A stretch of 64,000 nucleotides of DNA, from positions 124,001 through 188,000 of the forward strand of contig NZ_DASUSQ010000046.1 of the NCBI RefSeq assembly GCF_036375055.1, given 5' to 3'. The position numbers were made by a program, and so were the translations under genes. Of this stretch, positions 33,932 through 41,675 are shown piece after piece. Within the stretch, counting starts at the first letter, position 1. Each line of letters begins with the position of its first letter. This DNA is from Umezawaea sp036375055. GTDB taxonomy: Bacteria > Actinomycetota > Actinomycetes > Mycobacteriales > Pseudonocardiaceae. Under the pieces are notes generated by a model. The model made no database searches, was not told the origin of the DNA, and saw only the letters and a list, made by a program, of their open reading frames with translations.

Positions 33932-34360
33932 GTGGGCAAGATCCCGGAAGTGCTGTTCGTGTGCGTCCACAACGCGGGCAGGTCCCAAATGGCCGCGGCG
34001 CTGCTCCAGCACTACGCGCTGGGCAGGATCGCGGTCCGCTCAGCGGGTTCGGCACCGGCGGAGAAGGTCAACCCGGCCGCCGCCGAAGCCCTCGCCGAAC
34101 TCGGCCTCGACATCACCGCCGAGATCCCGACCAAGCTGTCCCACGCCGACGTCGAGGCCTCCGACGTGGTGATCACCATGGGCTGCGGCGACACCTGCCC
34201 CGTGTTCCCCGGCAAGCGCTACCTCGACTGGCCCCTCGACGACCCCGCGGGCCGGGGTGTCGACGCCGTCCGCCCCATCCGCGACGACATCGACCGCCGC
34301 GTGCGCGCGCTCCTCGCCGAACTCCTCGACCGGAGGAGCCACGTCGAACCCCTGGCGTGA
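33932..34360 (+). CDS. arsC: Arsenate reductase, low-molecular-weight phosphatase type
   Basis: A 142-residue ArsC of the thioredoxin- or mycothiol-linked LMW-PTP fold. The P-loop CVHNAGRS holds catalytic Cys11 and Arg17, Cys85 and Cys89 (MGCGDTCPVFPG) are the resolving cysteines, and DWPLDDPAG carries the Asp loop. It reduces arsenate to arsenite for export by ACR3. GTG start with GAGGAGA. It is transcribed divergently from acr3-arsR across the palindromes described above. Confidence 0.94.
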   Translation: MGKIPEVLFVCVHNAGRSQMAAALLQHYALGRIAVRSAGSAPAEKVNPAAAEALAELGLDITAEIPTKLSHADVEASDVVITMGCGDTCPVFPGKRYLDWPLDDPAGRGVDAVRPIRDDIDRRVRALLAELLDRRSHVEPLA

Positions 34361-34500
34361 CGGACGCGCCGCTCACGGCGCTCGGCCGATCGAGACCAGC
34401 GGGCGGTCGCACCCGTGGGACGGCGGCCGTCGGCGACCTGCCGTCCGGCGTCTTCGACTCGCCCATCTCGACACCGGGACCGACGATCGCGCGCCGCATG

Positions 34501-34574
34501 ACTTGAAGAAGTTTGCAATTCATAAGATGATGTAACTCGCAACCTTCAGGGGGTCGTCGCACAGGAGGGAACGG
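34501..34574 (+). promoter_or_regulatory. AT-rich promoter-like segment before the 58-aa gene and sulP
   Basis: A sharp AT-rich island (34501-34545) in otherwise GC-rich DNA. It holds TTGAAG, TTTGCAATTCATAAGATGAT and TGTAAC, and its outer TTGC and GCAA are complementary. Probably the promoter and operator of the small gene, sulP and the second arsR-type gene. Exact -35 and -10 elements cannot be set. Confidence 0.45.
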
Positions 34575-34751
34575 ATGAGCGAGTTCGCCACCACGGTGCG
34601 CGCCAGGGTCGAATCGGCCCACGAGTCGGCCCGCGCGGCACGGGCCGCGGGCGACGAGGAGCTCGCGGGCCTGCACGAGGCCGACCTCGGGAACCTGCTG
34701 CGCCTCGCCCGCGAGCACGGCGTCGACCTCGACGACGAGCAGGCGTGCTGA
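34575..34751 (+). CDS. Small conserved-looking protein of 58 residues, function unknown
   Basis: An ATG with an excellent AGGAGGGA ribosome binding site opens a 58-residue frame. The product is acidic and helical: SEFATTVRARVESAHES, then an Ala/Arg-rich helix, then LHEADLGNLLRLAREHGVD and a C-terminal Cys. It reads like one long amphipathic helix hairpin. It sits directly downstream of the AT-rich promoter and 31 bp before sulP, so the two are likely co-transcribed. I do not recognise a named family; I have an impression that similar short proteins occur beside SulP genes in actinomycetes. Confidence 0.65.
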   Translation: MSEFATTVRARVESAHESARAARAAGDEELAGLHEADLGNLLRLAREHGVDLDDEQAC

Positions 34752-34782
34752 CTCCGCCGTCGCACCTCCGGAGCGTCCGCTG

Positions 34783-36432
34783 ATGCCGCGGTCCCTGCTG
34801 CCGGGCCGGGCCGAGTTCACGTCGTTCACCCTGTCCCCCCGACGCGATCTGCTGGCCGGGGTGACGGTGGCGGTCGTCGCGCTGCCGCTCGCGCTGGGGT
34901 TCGGCATCGCCTCCGGGCTCGGTGCCGCCGCCGGCCTCGTCACAGCGATCGTGGCGGGCGCGGTGGCGGCCGTGTTCGGCGGCTCCAGCCTCCAGGTGTC
35001 GGGACCGACCGGGGCCATGACCGTCGTGCTGGTCCCGATCGTGGCGGCTCACGGTCCAGGAGGTGTGCTGACGGTCGGCCTGATGGCGGGCGTGCTGCTG
35101 GTCGGGCTGGCCGTGGCGCGAGCGGGCAGGTACGTGCGGTACGTGCCGGCTCCGGTGGTCGAGGGGTTCACCCTGGGCATCGCAGGGGTGATCGCGTTGC
35201 AGCAGGTCCCCGCGGCGCTCGGCGTGCCGACGCCGCACGGGGAGCAGGTCGCGCTGGTCGCGGCGAAGGCGGTGGCCCGCTTCGCCGTGAACCCGACCTG
35301 GCAGGCCGCCACCCTCTCGCTCGGCGTGGCGCTGGTGGTGCTGCTCGGCGCCCGGTGGCGTCCGGCGATCCCGTTCTCGCTGGTCGCGGTGGTCGTGGCG
35401 ACGCTCGTCGTCTGGGCGGCGCACCTGCCGGTGGCGCGCATCGGGGCCTTGCCGTCCTCACTGCCCGTGCCGTCGCCGGCGTTCCTGGACCTGACGACCC
35501 TCACGACCCTGCTGCCGTCGGCCGTGGCGGTGGCGGCGCTGGCGGCCCTGGAGAGCCTGCTGTCCGCCACGGTGGCGGACGCGATGAGCGTGGGCGAGCG
35601 CCACGACCCGGACAAGGAGCTGTTCGGTCAAGGCCTGGCCAACCTGGTCACCCCGCTCTTCGGCGGCGTGCCCGCGACGGCCGCGATCGCCCGCACGGCG
35701 GTCAACGTCCGGGCTGGGGCGAGGTCGAGGCTGGCCGCCCTGAGCCACGCGCTCGTGCTGGCCGCCATCGTGTTCACGGCGGCCCCGCTGGTGGCCGCGA
35801 TCCCCGTCGCCGCGCTGGCCGGGGTGCTGCTGGCCACCGCGATCCGCATGGTCGAGGTCGGGTCGGTGCTCGCGCTGCTGCGCTCCACCCGTTCCGACGC
35901 GCTCGTCCTCGTCCTGACCGCCGCCACGACGCTGGCGCTGGACCTGGTCACGGCCGTCGTCGTCGGCCTGGTCGTCGCCTGCGGCCTGGCGCTGCGCTCG
36001 ATCGCCAAGACCGCCAGGGTCGAGGAGGTCGTCCTCGACCACAGCCACCACGGCGAGGAGGAACGGTCGCTGCTGGCCGAGCACATCGTCGCCTACCGCT
36101 TGGACGGGCCGCTGTTCTTCGCCGCCGCTCACCGGTTCCTGCTGGAGCTCACCGAGGTCACCGACGTCAAGGTCGTCGTCCTGCGGCTCTCCCGCCTCAC
36201 CACCGTCGACGCGACCGGCGCGATCGTGCTGCGCGACGTCGTCGAGCGCTTGGAGCACCGGGGCACCGCCGTGCTCGTCTCCGGCATCAGACCCGGCCAC
36301 GAACGCGTGCTCGACGCGCTCGGCCTGGCCACCCGCCTCCGCGCGCTGGGCCGGGTGTTCGCCTCCACGCCCGAGGCCATCGAGCACGCCCGCACCCTGC
36401 TGCGCGAGGAGGGCGGGCAGCGGCGTTGCTAG
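34783..36432 (+). CDS. SulP family anion transporter with C-terminal STAS domain
   Basis: A 549-residue SulP/SLC26 protein. The N-terminal membrane part begins with the family signature LLAGVTVAVVALPLALGFGIASGLG and SSLQVSGPTGAM. About 10-14 hydrophobic segments follow, then a cytoplasmic STAS domain from about 430 (HIVAYRLDGPLFFAAAHRF ... VVLRLSRLTTVDATGAIVL). SulP proteins transport sulfate or bicarbonate. The ArsR-type gene 85 bp downstream suggests metal- or thiol-linked control. The substrate is not certain. Confidence 0.92.
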   Translation: MPRSLLPGRAEFTSFTLSPRRDLLAGVTVAVVALPLALGFGIASGLGAAAGLVTAIVAGAVAAVFGGSSLQVSGPTGAMTVVLVPIVAAHGPGGVLTVGLMAGVLLVGLAVARAGRYVRYVPAPVVEGFTLGIAGVIALQQVPAALGVPTPHGEQVALVAAKAVARFAVNPTWQAATLSLGVALVVLLGARWRPAIPFSLVAVVVATLVVWAAHLPVARIGALPSSLPVPSPAFLDLTTLTTLLPSAVAVAALAALESLLSATVADAMSVGERHDPDKELFGQGLANLVTPLFGGVPATAAIARTAVNVRAGARSRLAALSHALVLAAIVFTAAPLVAAIPVAALAGVLLATAIRMVEVGSVLALLRSTRSDALVLVLTAATTLALDLVTAVVVGLVVACGLALRSIAKTARVEEVVLDHSHHGEEERSLLAEHIVAYRLDGPLFFAAAHRFLLELTEVTDVKVVVLRLSRLTTVDATGAIVLRDVVERLEHRGTAVLVSGIRPGHERVLDALGLATRLRALGRVFASTPEAIEHARTLLREEGGQRRC

Positions 36433-36517
36433 AGTCCGATGACCAGACGGCGGAACGGGGGCGGCACGTGACGACGACCGCCGCACCAGGCCCACGACGC
36501 GACGACGGCGGACCCGC

Positions 36518-36871
36518 ATGAGCAAGCCCCTGTACCAGCTCAAGGCGGAGTTCTTCAAGACGCTGGGGCACCCGGCCCGCATCAGGGTCCTGGAACTGCT
36601 CAGCGAACGCGAGCACGCCGTCGCGGAACTCCTGCCGGAACTGGGCATCGAGCCGTCGAACCTGTCGCAGCAGCTCGCGGTGCTCCGCCGCGCGGGCCTC
36701 GTCGTCACGCGCAAGGAGGGGTCCACCGTGTACTACTCCTTGACCAGCCCCCACGTGGCGGAGCTGCTGGCGGTGGCGCGCACCATCCTCACCACCGTCC
36801 TCTCCGGACAGGTCGAGCTGCTGGAGGACCTGCGCACCCCGGATCCAGCCCGGAGCCAGGTCACCGGCTAG
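36518..36871 (+). CDS. ArsR/SmtB family winged-helix regulator without CxC site
   Basis: A 117-residue ArsR-fold regulator. LKAEFFKTLGHPARIRVLELLSE is the typical N-terminal helix pair, LGIEPSNLSQQLAVLRRAGLV is the recognition helix, and GSTVYYSLTSPHVAELLAVAR is the wing and alpha5. The classical CxC arsenic site is absent. It follows sulP on the same strand and probably controls the sulP operon, perhaps through the AT-rich island near 34.5 kb. Confidence 0.88.
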   Translation: MSKPLYQLKAEFFKTLGHPARIRVLELLSEREHAVAELLPELGIEPSNLSQQLAVLRRAGLVVTRKEGSTVYYSLTSPHVAELLAVARTILTTVLSGQVELLEDLRTPDPARSQVTG

Positions 36872-37205
36872 CCGCGCTGCCGCGGGATCGACCAATGCTC
36901 CTTTCCGGGGAGCGCGGCGATGAGTTGTCGAACGGACCTCTGCGGAAAGCTGCTTCACGGGGACCTCCGCCCCTGTTCGACGAGCCTCGGCGGTGACCAC
37001 GATGGGTAGGCCGACCGCATAGGGATGCCGGGAAACCCCGACCACCGGTTCACCACGACGAACGCACCGCCGCGGCCTGGGTCCTCACCGAGCCGGGGCC
37101 GGCCACGACCGTCGCGGCGACGAGCTTCCCAGGCTGGTGTCCCTGCCCGCGCCGGGCGCTCCTCCACGGCTTGATCCTCCCGACGCGACCCCCTTACCAA
37201 GATCC

Positions 37206-37221
37206 ATGTTAACGCTAAATA
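37206..37221. promoter_or_regulatory. LacI-type operator-like site A upstream of the GH62 gene
   Basis: ATGTTAACGCTAAATA matches 12 of 16 positions of the perfect palindrome at 53496-53513, including the ATGTTA and CGCTAA cores around a central CG, the usual design of LacI-family operators. Confidence 0.5.
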
Positions 37222-37332
37222 TTTAGCAAACGATCCACCCATAGAATCGGACATCAAAAACGCCTGATAAAAGCCCTAAATCACCCACAATTACTCTATT
37301 CAGTCCACTCACAACAAGTACCTTGGCGTTAA

Positions 37333-37350
37333 ATTGTGATCGCTAACATC
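37333..37350. promoter_or_regulatory. LacI-type operator-like site B upstream of the GH62 gene
   Basis: ATTGTGATCGCTAACATC matches 15 of 18 positions of the perfect palindrome at 53496-53513, with an intact right half (TCGCTAACATC). It lies 156 bp before the GH62 start codon. Confidence 0.55.
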
Positions 37351-37505
37351 CGCACTGGCCGTTATCGGACGGGCCGCCGGACCGACAGGGCGGCCCTGCC
37401 GATCAGTCCCGCGTGCTGCCGCGACCACCGCGGGAAGCACGGGGATCGAGCCCTGTCACGCACCTCGGGCCTCGTGCGGGCCCTGATGCCGAAGGAGAAC
37501 CACCG

Positions 37506-39020
37506 ATGAGTTCGATGGGCCAAGCCCCGCCGACCGTGCCACCCCGCCGTACGGGTCGCCTCCGACGCGGCCGATGGGGACGTGCGCTGACCGCCCTGCT
37601 CGCGACCGCCCTCGCGGCCTCCTCGGCGGTCGCGCTCGACACCGGCGTGGCGTCGGCGGCGACCGTCGACACGAGTGCGTGGTACGCGCTGGTCAACCGC
37701 AACAGCGGCAAGGCGATGGACGTGTCGGGCACCTCCACCGCCGACGGCGCGGTCGTCCAGCAGTGGGCACGCCACGACCTCGGCAACCAGCTGTGGCAGT
37801 TCGTGGACTCCGGCGGCGGCTACTACAAGCTGAAGTCGAAGAACTCCGGCAAGGTGCTCGACGTCGACAGCAGGTCGACCGCCGACGGCGCGAAGGTCCA
37901 GCAGTGGGCCGACCTCAACGGGACCAACCAGCAGTTCAGCCTCGTCGACACCGACAGCGGGTACGTCAAGCTGATCAACCGCAACAGCGGCAAGGCGCTG
38001 GAGGTGACGGGCTCGTCGACCGCGGACGGCGCGGCCGTCGTCCAGTACGGCGACCAGAACGGCGCCAACCAGCAGTGGCAGCTCGTCAAGGTGGACGCCC
38101 CGCCGACCGGATCGTGCACGCTCCCGTCGACCTACCGCTGGTCGTCGACCGGCTCGCTGGCGAACCCGAAGTCGGGCTGGCTCTCGCTCAAGGACTTCAC
38201 CAGCGTCATCCACAACGGCAAGCACCTCGTCTACGGGTCGACGGTCAACTCCTCGGCCCAGTACGGCTCGATGAACTTCAGCACCTTCACGAACTGGTCC
38301 GACATGGCCTCGGCCGGTCAGAACGGGATGAACTCCGGCACCGTGGCCCCCACGCTGTTCTACTTCGCCCCGAAGAACGTCTGGGTGCTCGCCTACCAGT
38401 GGGGCGGGACGGCCTTCAGCTACCGGACGTCGAGCGACCCCACCAACGCCAACGGGTGGTCGGCGCAGCAGACCCTCTTCACCGGCAGCATCCCCAACTC
38501 CAGCACCGGACCGATCGACCAGACCCTCATCGCCGACGGCTCGACCATGTACCTGTTCTTCGCCGGTGACAACGGCAAGATCTACCGCGCCAGCATGCCC
38601 ATCGGGAACTTCCCCGGCAGCTTCGGCTCGTCGTGGACCCAGATCATGAGCGACACGCAGGCCAACCTCTTCGAGGGGGTCGAGGTCTACAAGGTCAAGG
38701 ACCAGAACCAGTACCTCATGATCGTCGAGGCGATGGGCAGCGGCGGGCGCTACTTCCGCTCGTTCACCTCCAGCAGCCTGGGCGGCTCGTGGACTCCGCA
38801 GGCCGCCACCGAGAGCAACCCCTTCGCGGGCAGGGCGAACAGCGGCGCGACGTGGACCAACGACATCAGCCACGGCGACCTGGTCCGCAGCAACCCCGAC
38901 CAGACCAAGACCATCGACCCCTGCAACCTGCAATTCCTCTACCAGGGCAAGGACCCGAACGCGGGCGGCGACTACAACCGCCTGCCCTGGCGACCGGGAG
39001 TGCTGACGCTGCAACGCTGA
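37506..39020 (+). CDS. Secreted alpha-L-arabinofuranosidase: ricin-type lectin domain + GH62
   Basis: A 504-residue secreted enzyme. The signal peptide is long and twin-arginine-rich (RRTGRLRRGRWGRALTALLATALAAS, cleavage near ASA at about 56). A CBM13/ricin-type beta-trefoil follows (about 60-200) with three repeats marked by NQLWQF, NQQFSL and NQQWQL. A short linker leads to the GH62 catalytic domain (about 207-504: LPSTYRWSSTGSLANP, WVLAYQWGG, GPIDQTLIADG, LFEGVEVYKV). GH62 enzymes remove arabinose side chains from arabinoxylan. ATG with GAAGGAG. Two operator-like sites upstream suggest sugar-controlled expression. A terminator follows the stop. Confidence 0.93.
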   Translation: MSSMGQAPPTVPPRRTGRLRRGRWGRALTALLATALAASSAVALDTGVASAATVDTSAWYALVNRNSGKAMDVSGTSTADGAVVQQWARHDLGNQLWQFVDSGGGYYKLKSKNSGKVLDVDSRSTADGAKVQQWADLNGTNQQFSLVDTDSGYVKLINRNSGKALEVTGSSTADGAAVVQYGDQNGANQQWQLVKVDAPPTGSCTLPSTYRWSSTGSLANPKSGWLSLKDFTSVIHNGKHLVYGSTVNSSAQYGSMNFSTFTNWSDMASAGQNGMNSGTVAPTLFYFAPKNVWVLAYQWGGTAFSYRTSSDPTNANGWSAQQTLFTGSIPNSSTGPIDQTLIADGSTMYLFFAGDNGKIYRASMPIGNFPGSFGSSWTQIMSDTQANLFEGVEVYKVKDQNQYLMIVEAMGSGGRYFRSFTSSSLGGSWTPQAATESNPFAGRANSGATWTNDISHGDLVRSNPDQTKTIDPCNLQFLYQGKDPNAGGDYNRLPWRPGVLTLQR

Positions 39021-39035
39021 TCGTCCAGCGCGGCC

Positions 39036-39077
39036 GGGTCGGCGCCCCCACCCCTCCCCGGGTGGGGGCGCCGACCC
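39036..39077. terminator. Bidirectional terminator between the GH62 and M50 genes
   Basis: A perfect 18-bp GC-rich inverted repeat (39036-39053 and 39060-39077) with a 6-nt loop sits in the 81-bp gap between two convergent genes, so it can serve both. Confidence 0.85.
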
Positions 39078-39101
39078 ACCGGTGCCGAGCGCCGTGCTGG
39101 T

Positions 39102-40304
39102 TCAGCCGCGCCGCACGCGGTCCCGGACCGCGAGCGCGGCGGCGAGCGCGTACGGGCCGAGCAGCGCCGTCGCGCACAGCAGGGCGTACCAGAACCCGCC
39201 GGTGAGCGGTCCCGGCGCCATCCGCGTCGCCGCCCAGCTCAGCACGGTCGCGAGCACCGGCAGGACGAACACCGCGAACCAGGTGAGCACGCCCGCGAAA
39301 CCCGCCAGCCACAGCCAGCGGAACCAGCCCGCGGCGCGGCGGTCGGCGGTGGAGGCTCCCGCGAGTTCGGCGGCCTGGTCGGCCGTGAGCGCGCCGAACG
39401 CCTCGCGCAGCCGCAGCGTCTTGACGCGCCACAGGTCGTGGCAGCCCAGCAGGTTCACCAGCACCGCGTACAGGTCGGTGCGCAGGAACACCATGCACTG
39501 CCACAGCAGACCCGCCAGCTTGAGGTACACGCCGACCGCCAGCACCGCGTCCACCGGGTCCGCCGCGGACCAGGCACCCGTGTGGATCAGCAGCCGACCG
39601 GCCAGCAGGAGGGCGAGCAGCACGACGTCGAGGGCCATCCCTCCCAGCAGCGGGCCGTAGCGCGCGCGGCGCGGGACGCTCCACAGCTGGGTCAGGTCGG
39701 TCTCGAAGACCAGGAGCATCATCCGCCGGTCCACGCCGAACCGGGCGCGCAGGCCCGCGGCTCGGGCCGCCAGCCAGTGCCCGCACTCGTGCAGCGCCAT
39801 CGTCGACATCGACAGCGGCACGAGCAGCACCGCGTTCAGCCCGGTGTCACCGAGCGGGAACGCGTCGCGGGTCGGCTCCGGGAACAGCGCCGGGACGGTG
39901 GCGAGGACGGCCGTGCAGAACACGGCGAGCGCGGCGTAGCAGGTCCAGGCGACCCGGCCGAAGAACGGCCGCACCAGGCGCGGACCGACGCCCGCCACCC
40001 AGCGCCTGCCCTGGATCGGCGCGGTGGCGGGCGCCTCGCGGGGTTCGCCGGTCCCGTCGTCGACGAACCCCAGGTCGGTCAGCACGGCCACGAACGCGGT
40101 CACGTCCACCGGTTCGCCCGCGGCGGCCTCGGCCTCGGCCGCGGCGGCCTCCACGCTGTCGCCGCGCCGCAGCGCGGCGACGACGAGCCCGCCGATGGCG
40201 GGCACGGTGACGAACGTGCCGGTCTCCGGGTCGCCGATGAGCACGTCATCGCCTTCGGCCACCACGCTGAGCGGCCGCAGGCGGACCACCTCGGGCGCGT
40301 TCAC
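39102..40304 (-). CDS. PqqD-like domain fused to M50-type (site-2) membrane metalloprotease
   Basis: A 400-residue protein. The N-terminal 85 residues (RLRPLSVVAEGDDVLIGDPE ... VAVLTDLGFVDD) resemble PqqD-like peptide-binding domains. A membrane domain follows with the zinc motif HECGH (172-176) in a hydrophobic segment, and later segments GGMALDVVLLALLLAG and FLRTDLYAVLVNLLGCHD, typical of peptide zinc metalloproteases of the YydH/M50 kind. About six to eight membrane segments are visible. Its GTG start overlaps the stop of the ThiF-like gene by 4 bp (GTGA). A role in cleaving, exporting or giving immunity to a small modified peptide is inferred. Confidence 0.82.
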   Translation of the reverse strand: MNAPEVVRLRPLSVVAEGDDVLIGDPETGTFVTVPAIGGLVVAALRRGDSVEAAAAEAEAAAGEPVDVTAFVAVLTDLGFVDDGTGEPREAPATAPIQGRRWVAGVGPRLVRPFFGRVAWTCYAALAVFCTAVLATVPALFPEPTRDAFPLGDTGLNAVLLVPLSMSTMALHECGHWLAARAAGLRARFGVDRRMMLLVFETDLTQLWSVPRRARYGPLLGGMALDVVLLALLLAGRLLIHTGAWSAADPVDAVLAVGVYLKLAGLLWQCMVFLRTDLYAVLVNLLGCHDLWRVKTLRLREAFGALTADQAAELAGASTADRRAAGWFRWLWLAGFAGVLTWFAVFVLPVLATVLSWAATRMAPGPLTGGFWYALLCATALLGPYALAAALAVRDRVRRG

Positions 40305-41404
40305 GGCCGGGTGACCGGTTCGGCCGCGAGAGCGCACGCCGGGCACAGCGGGTCGCGCGGGAACGGCTGCCAGGTCGGCACGAGCCCGGTGCGCAGGTCG
40401 AGCACGACCTGCGCGCCCGCCGCGCGGGGCGGTTCGAAGCCGCTCAGGTAGCGCAGCGCCTCGTAGGCCATCAGCGATCCGAGCTGCATGGCGATCGGGC
40501 CGATGAGCGCGTTGTTGAACCGCAGGGACCTCGACAGCTCCTGCGCCACGCCCGCGGAGGTCGGGTCGCCGGGGGCGGGGCGGTCGGACTCGTCGCACAG
40601 CAGGCACGGGCTGGTGCCGGGGTCGACGGAGAAGTACATGAACTGCGTCCGCTGCATCCCCCCGCCGACGTACGGGACGCCTGCGCGCAGCGCGGCCTCG
40701 TTGACCCACAGGTGGGCGCCCTGCTCGGAGTCCAGCCCGCCGACGACGATGTCGACGTCGCCGGTGAGGTCGGCCAGGTCGGCGGCTCCGGTGATCCACC
40801 GGTCGACCGCGCGGACCTCGATGGCCGGGTCGTACTCGCGCACCCACTCGGCGGCCCGCTCGACCTTGGAGCGCCCGAGGTCGCGGTGGCGGTAGACGAA
40901 CTGGCGGGCGAAGTTGCGCGGCTCCACGTCGTCGCGGTCGACCAGCGTCATGGCACCGACGCCGAGCCCGGCGAGGCACTGCACGATGCTCGACCCGACC
41001 CCGCCCGTGCCCAGGACCAGCACGCGGGACTCGCGGACCCGGCGGACGAACTCCGCGCGGGACTGGTCGCGCCGGGCGTAGGACGCGAAGAACGTCAGGT
41101 TCGAGAACTGGCGGGCGTCCAGTTCCGGGTCACCGAGCGACCGCTGGTCCGGCCGTTCCAGCAGGCCGAGCGAATCGAGCCCGTCCAGCCCGGAGGCCAC
41201 GTCGTCCTCGGTGATCTCGACACCGCGCGCCACGAGGGCCCGCGCGAGGTCGGCCGCCGTCGCGGGTCCGCGGCGGAGTTCGTCGAGCAGCGCCGCCACC
41301 CGGCCGTCCGGGTCGGCCAGCGTGAGCGCCTCGCGCGGATCGCGGACCAGGACGAGGTCCCCGTCCAGCGGCTTCCACGCGCATTCCTTCAACACCACTC
41401 GCAT
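40301..41404 (-). CDS. ThiF/MccB-like E1-type adenylating enzyme with N-terminal winged-helix/RRE-like domain
   Basis: A 367-residue protein. Residues 1-90 (MRVVLKECAWKPLDGDLVLV ... SLGLLERP) look like a winged-helix peptide-recognition (RRE/PqqD-like) domain. The E1-like domain has the ATP loop VLVLGTGGVGSS (128-139), LVDRDDVEPRNFARQF, LGRSKVERA (catalytic Lys), GGLDS, and two zinc CxxC pairs (PCLLCDES and DPLCPACA). Such enzymes adenylate the C-terminal carboxylate of a peptide or a small protein (MccB, PaaA, ThiF). ATG with GGGGGAG. The upstream 18-residue peptide gene is the obvious substrate candidate, and the membrane protease is coupled downstream. Confidence 0.88.
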   Translation of the reverse strand: MRVVLKECAWKPLDGDLVLVRDPREALTLADPDGRVAALLDELRRGPATAADLARALVARGVEITEDDVASGLDGLDSLGLLERPDQRSLGDPELDARQFSNLTFFASYARRDQSRAEFVRRVRESRVLVLGTGGVGSSIVQCLAGLGVGAMTLVDRDDVEPRNFARQFVYRHRDLGRSKVERAAEWVREYDPAIEVRAVDRWITGAADLADLTGDVDIVVGGLDSEQGAHLWVNEAALRAGVPYVGGGMQRTQFMYFSVDPGTSPCLLCDESDRPAPGDPTSAGVAQELSRSLRFNNALIGPIAMQLGSLMAYEALRYLSGFEPPRAAGAQVVLDLRTGLVPTWQPFPRDPLCPACALAAEPVTRP

Positions 41405-41434
41405 CGGTTCTCCCCCTCTGTCGCCGACCGGACG

Positions 41435-41471
41435 GCACGGGGTGGGGCCGACGCGCGACCCCACCCCGTGC
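41435..41471 (-). terminator. Hairpin between the 18-residue peptide gene and the ThiF-like gene (attenuator)
   Basis: A perfect 13-bp inverted repeat (41435-41447 and 41459-41471, 11-nt loop) lies in the 78-bp gap between the tiny peptide gene and its presumed modifying enzyme. Partial termination here would give many peptide transcripts and few enzyme transcripts, a common RiPP arrangement (as between mccA and mccB). Confidence 0.75.
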
Positions 41472-41482
41472 GGGCGACCGGC

Positions 41483-41539
41483 TCAGCCGTCGTTGCCGGT
41501 GGCCTTCACGGACTCGACCCTGCGAACCTCGATGGTCAT
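41483..41539 (-). CDS. Candidate RiPP precursor peptide, 18 residues
   Basis: The frame MTIEVRRVESVKATGNDG starts with ATG 41539, preceded by a very strong ribosome binding site (GGAAGGGGGG about 7 nt upstream), and stops at 41483. It lies upstream of the ThiF-like gene on the same strand, with a hairpin between them. The alternating charged/valine N-terminal half could bind the enzyme's recognition domain, and the C-terminal KATGNDG could be the core, with the terminal Gly carboxylate as the adenylation target. It is too short for normal gene callers. That it is translated and modified is inference from position, ribosome binding site and partner genes. Confidence 0.7.
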   Translation of the reverse strand: MTIEVRRVESVKATGNDG

Positions 41540-41647
41540 GGCGACACCCCCCTTCCGCGCACGCGCCGGTCCCCCTGACCGGACGCCGGACCGGCCTCGT
41601 CGGCCTCGGTGCCGAGCTTGCCGCCCCCGGCCCGGCGGAGGCGGTTC

Positions 41648-41664
41648 TCGAACGAAGTCGAACG
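41648..41664. promoter_or_regulatory. Direct heptamer repeat upstream of the peptide gene
   Basis: TCGAACG occurs twice (41648-41654 and 41658-41664) with a 10-bp period, about 110-125 bp upstream of the peptide start and just past the end of the regulator gene. Direct heptamer repeats at near-helical spacing are what SARP/STAND-type activators bind. Suggestive only. Confidence 0.3.
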
Positions 41665-41675
41665 GGGCCGCGTGC

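Larger units (their letters stand above)
36872..37505 (+). promoter_or_regulatory. 634-bp gene-free region with AT-rich promoter for the GH62 gene
   Basis: No supported gene lies here. The first 300 bp are ordinary GC-rich sequence with no clear feature. From 37195 to 37345 the sequence becomes AT-rich and holds two operator-like sites (37206-37221 and 37333-37350), so it is the likely promoter of the secreted arabinofuranosidase gene at 37506. Confidence 0.6.

Noticed and set aside
36955..37257. 100-codon minus-strand frame in the gap before the GH62 gene
   Set aside because: Starts in the AT-rich promoter region, has no ribosome binding site, and its product has no recognisable motif.
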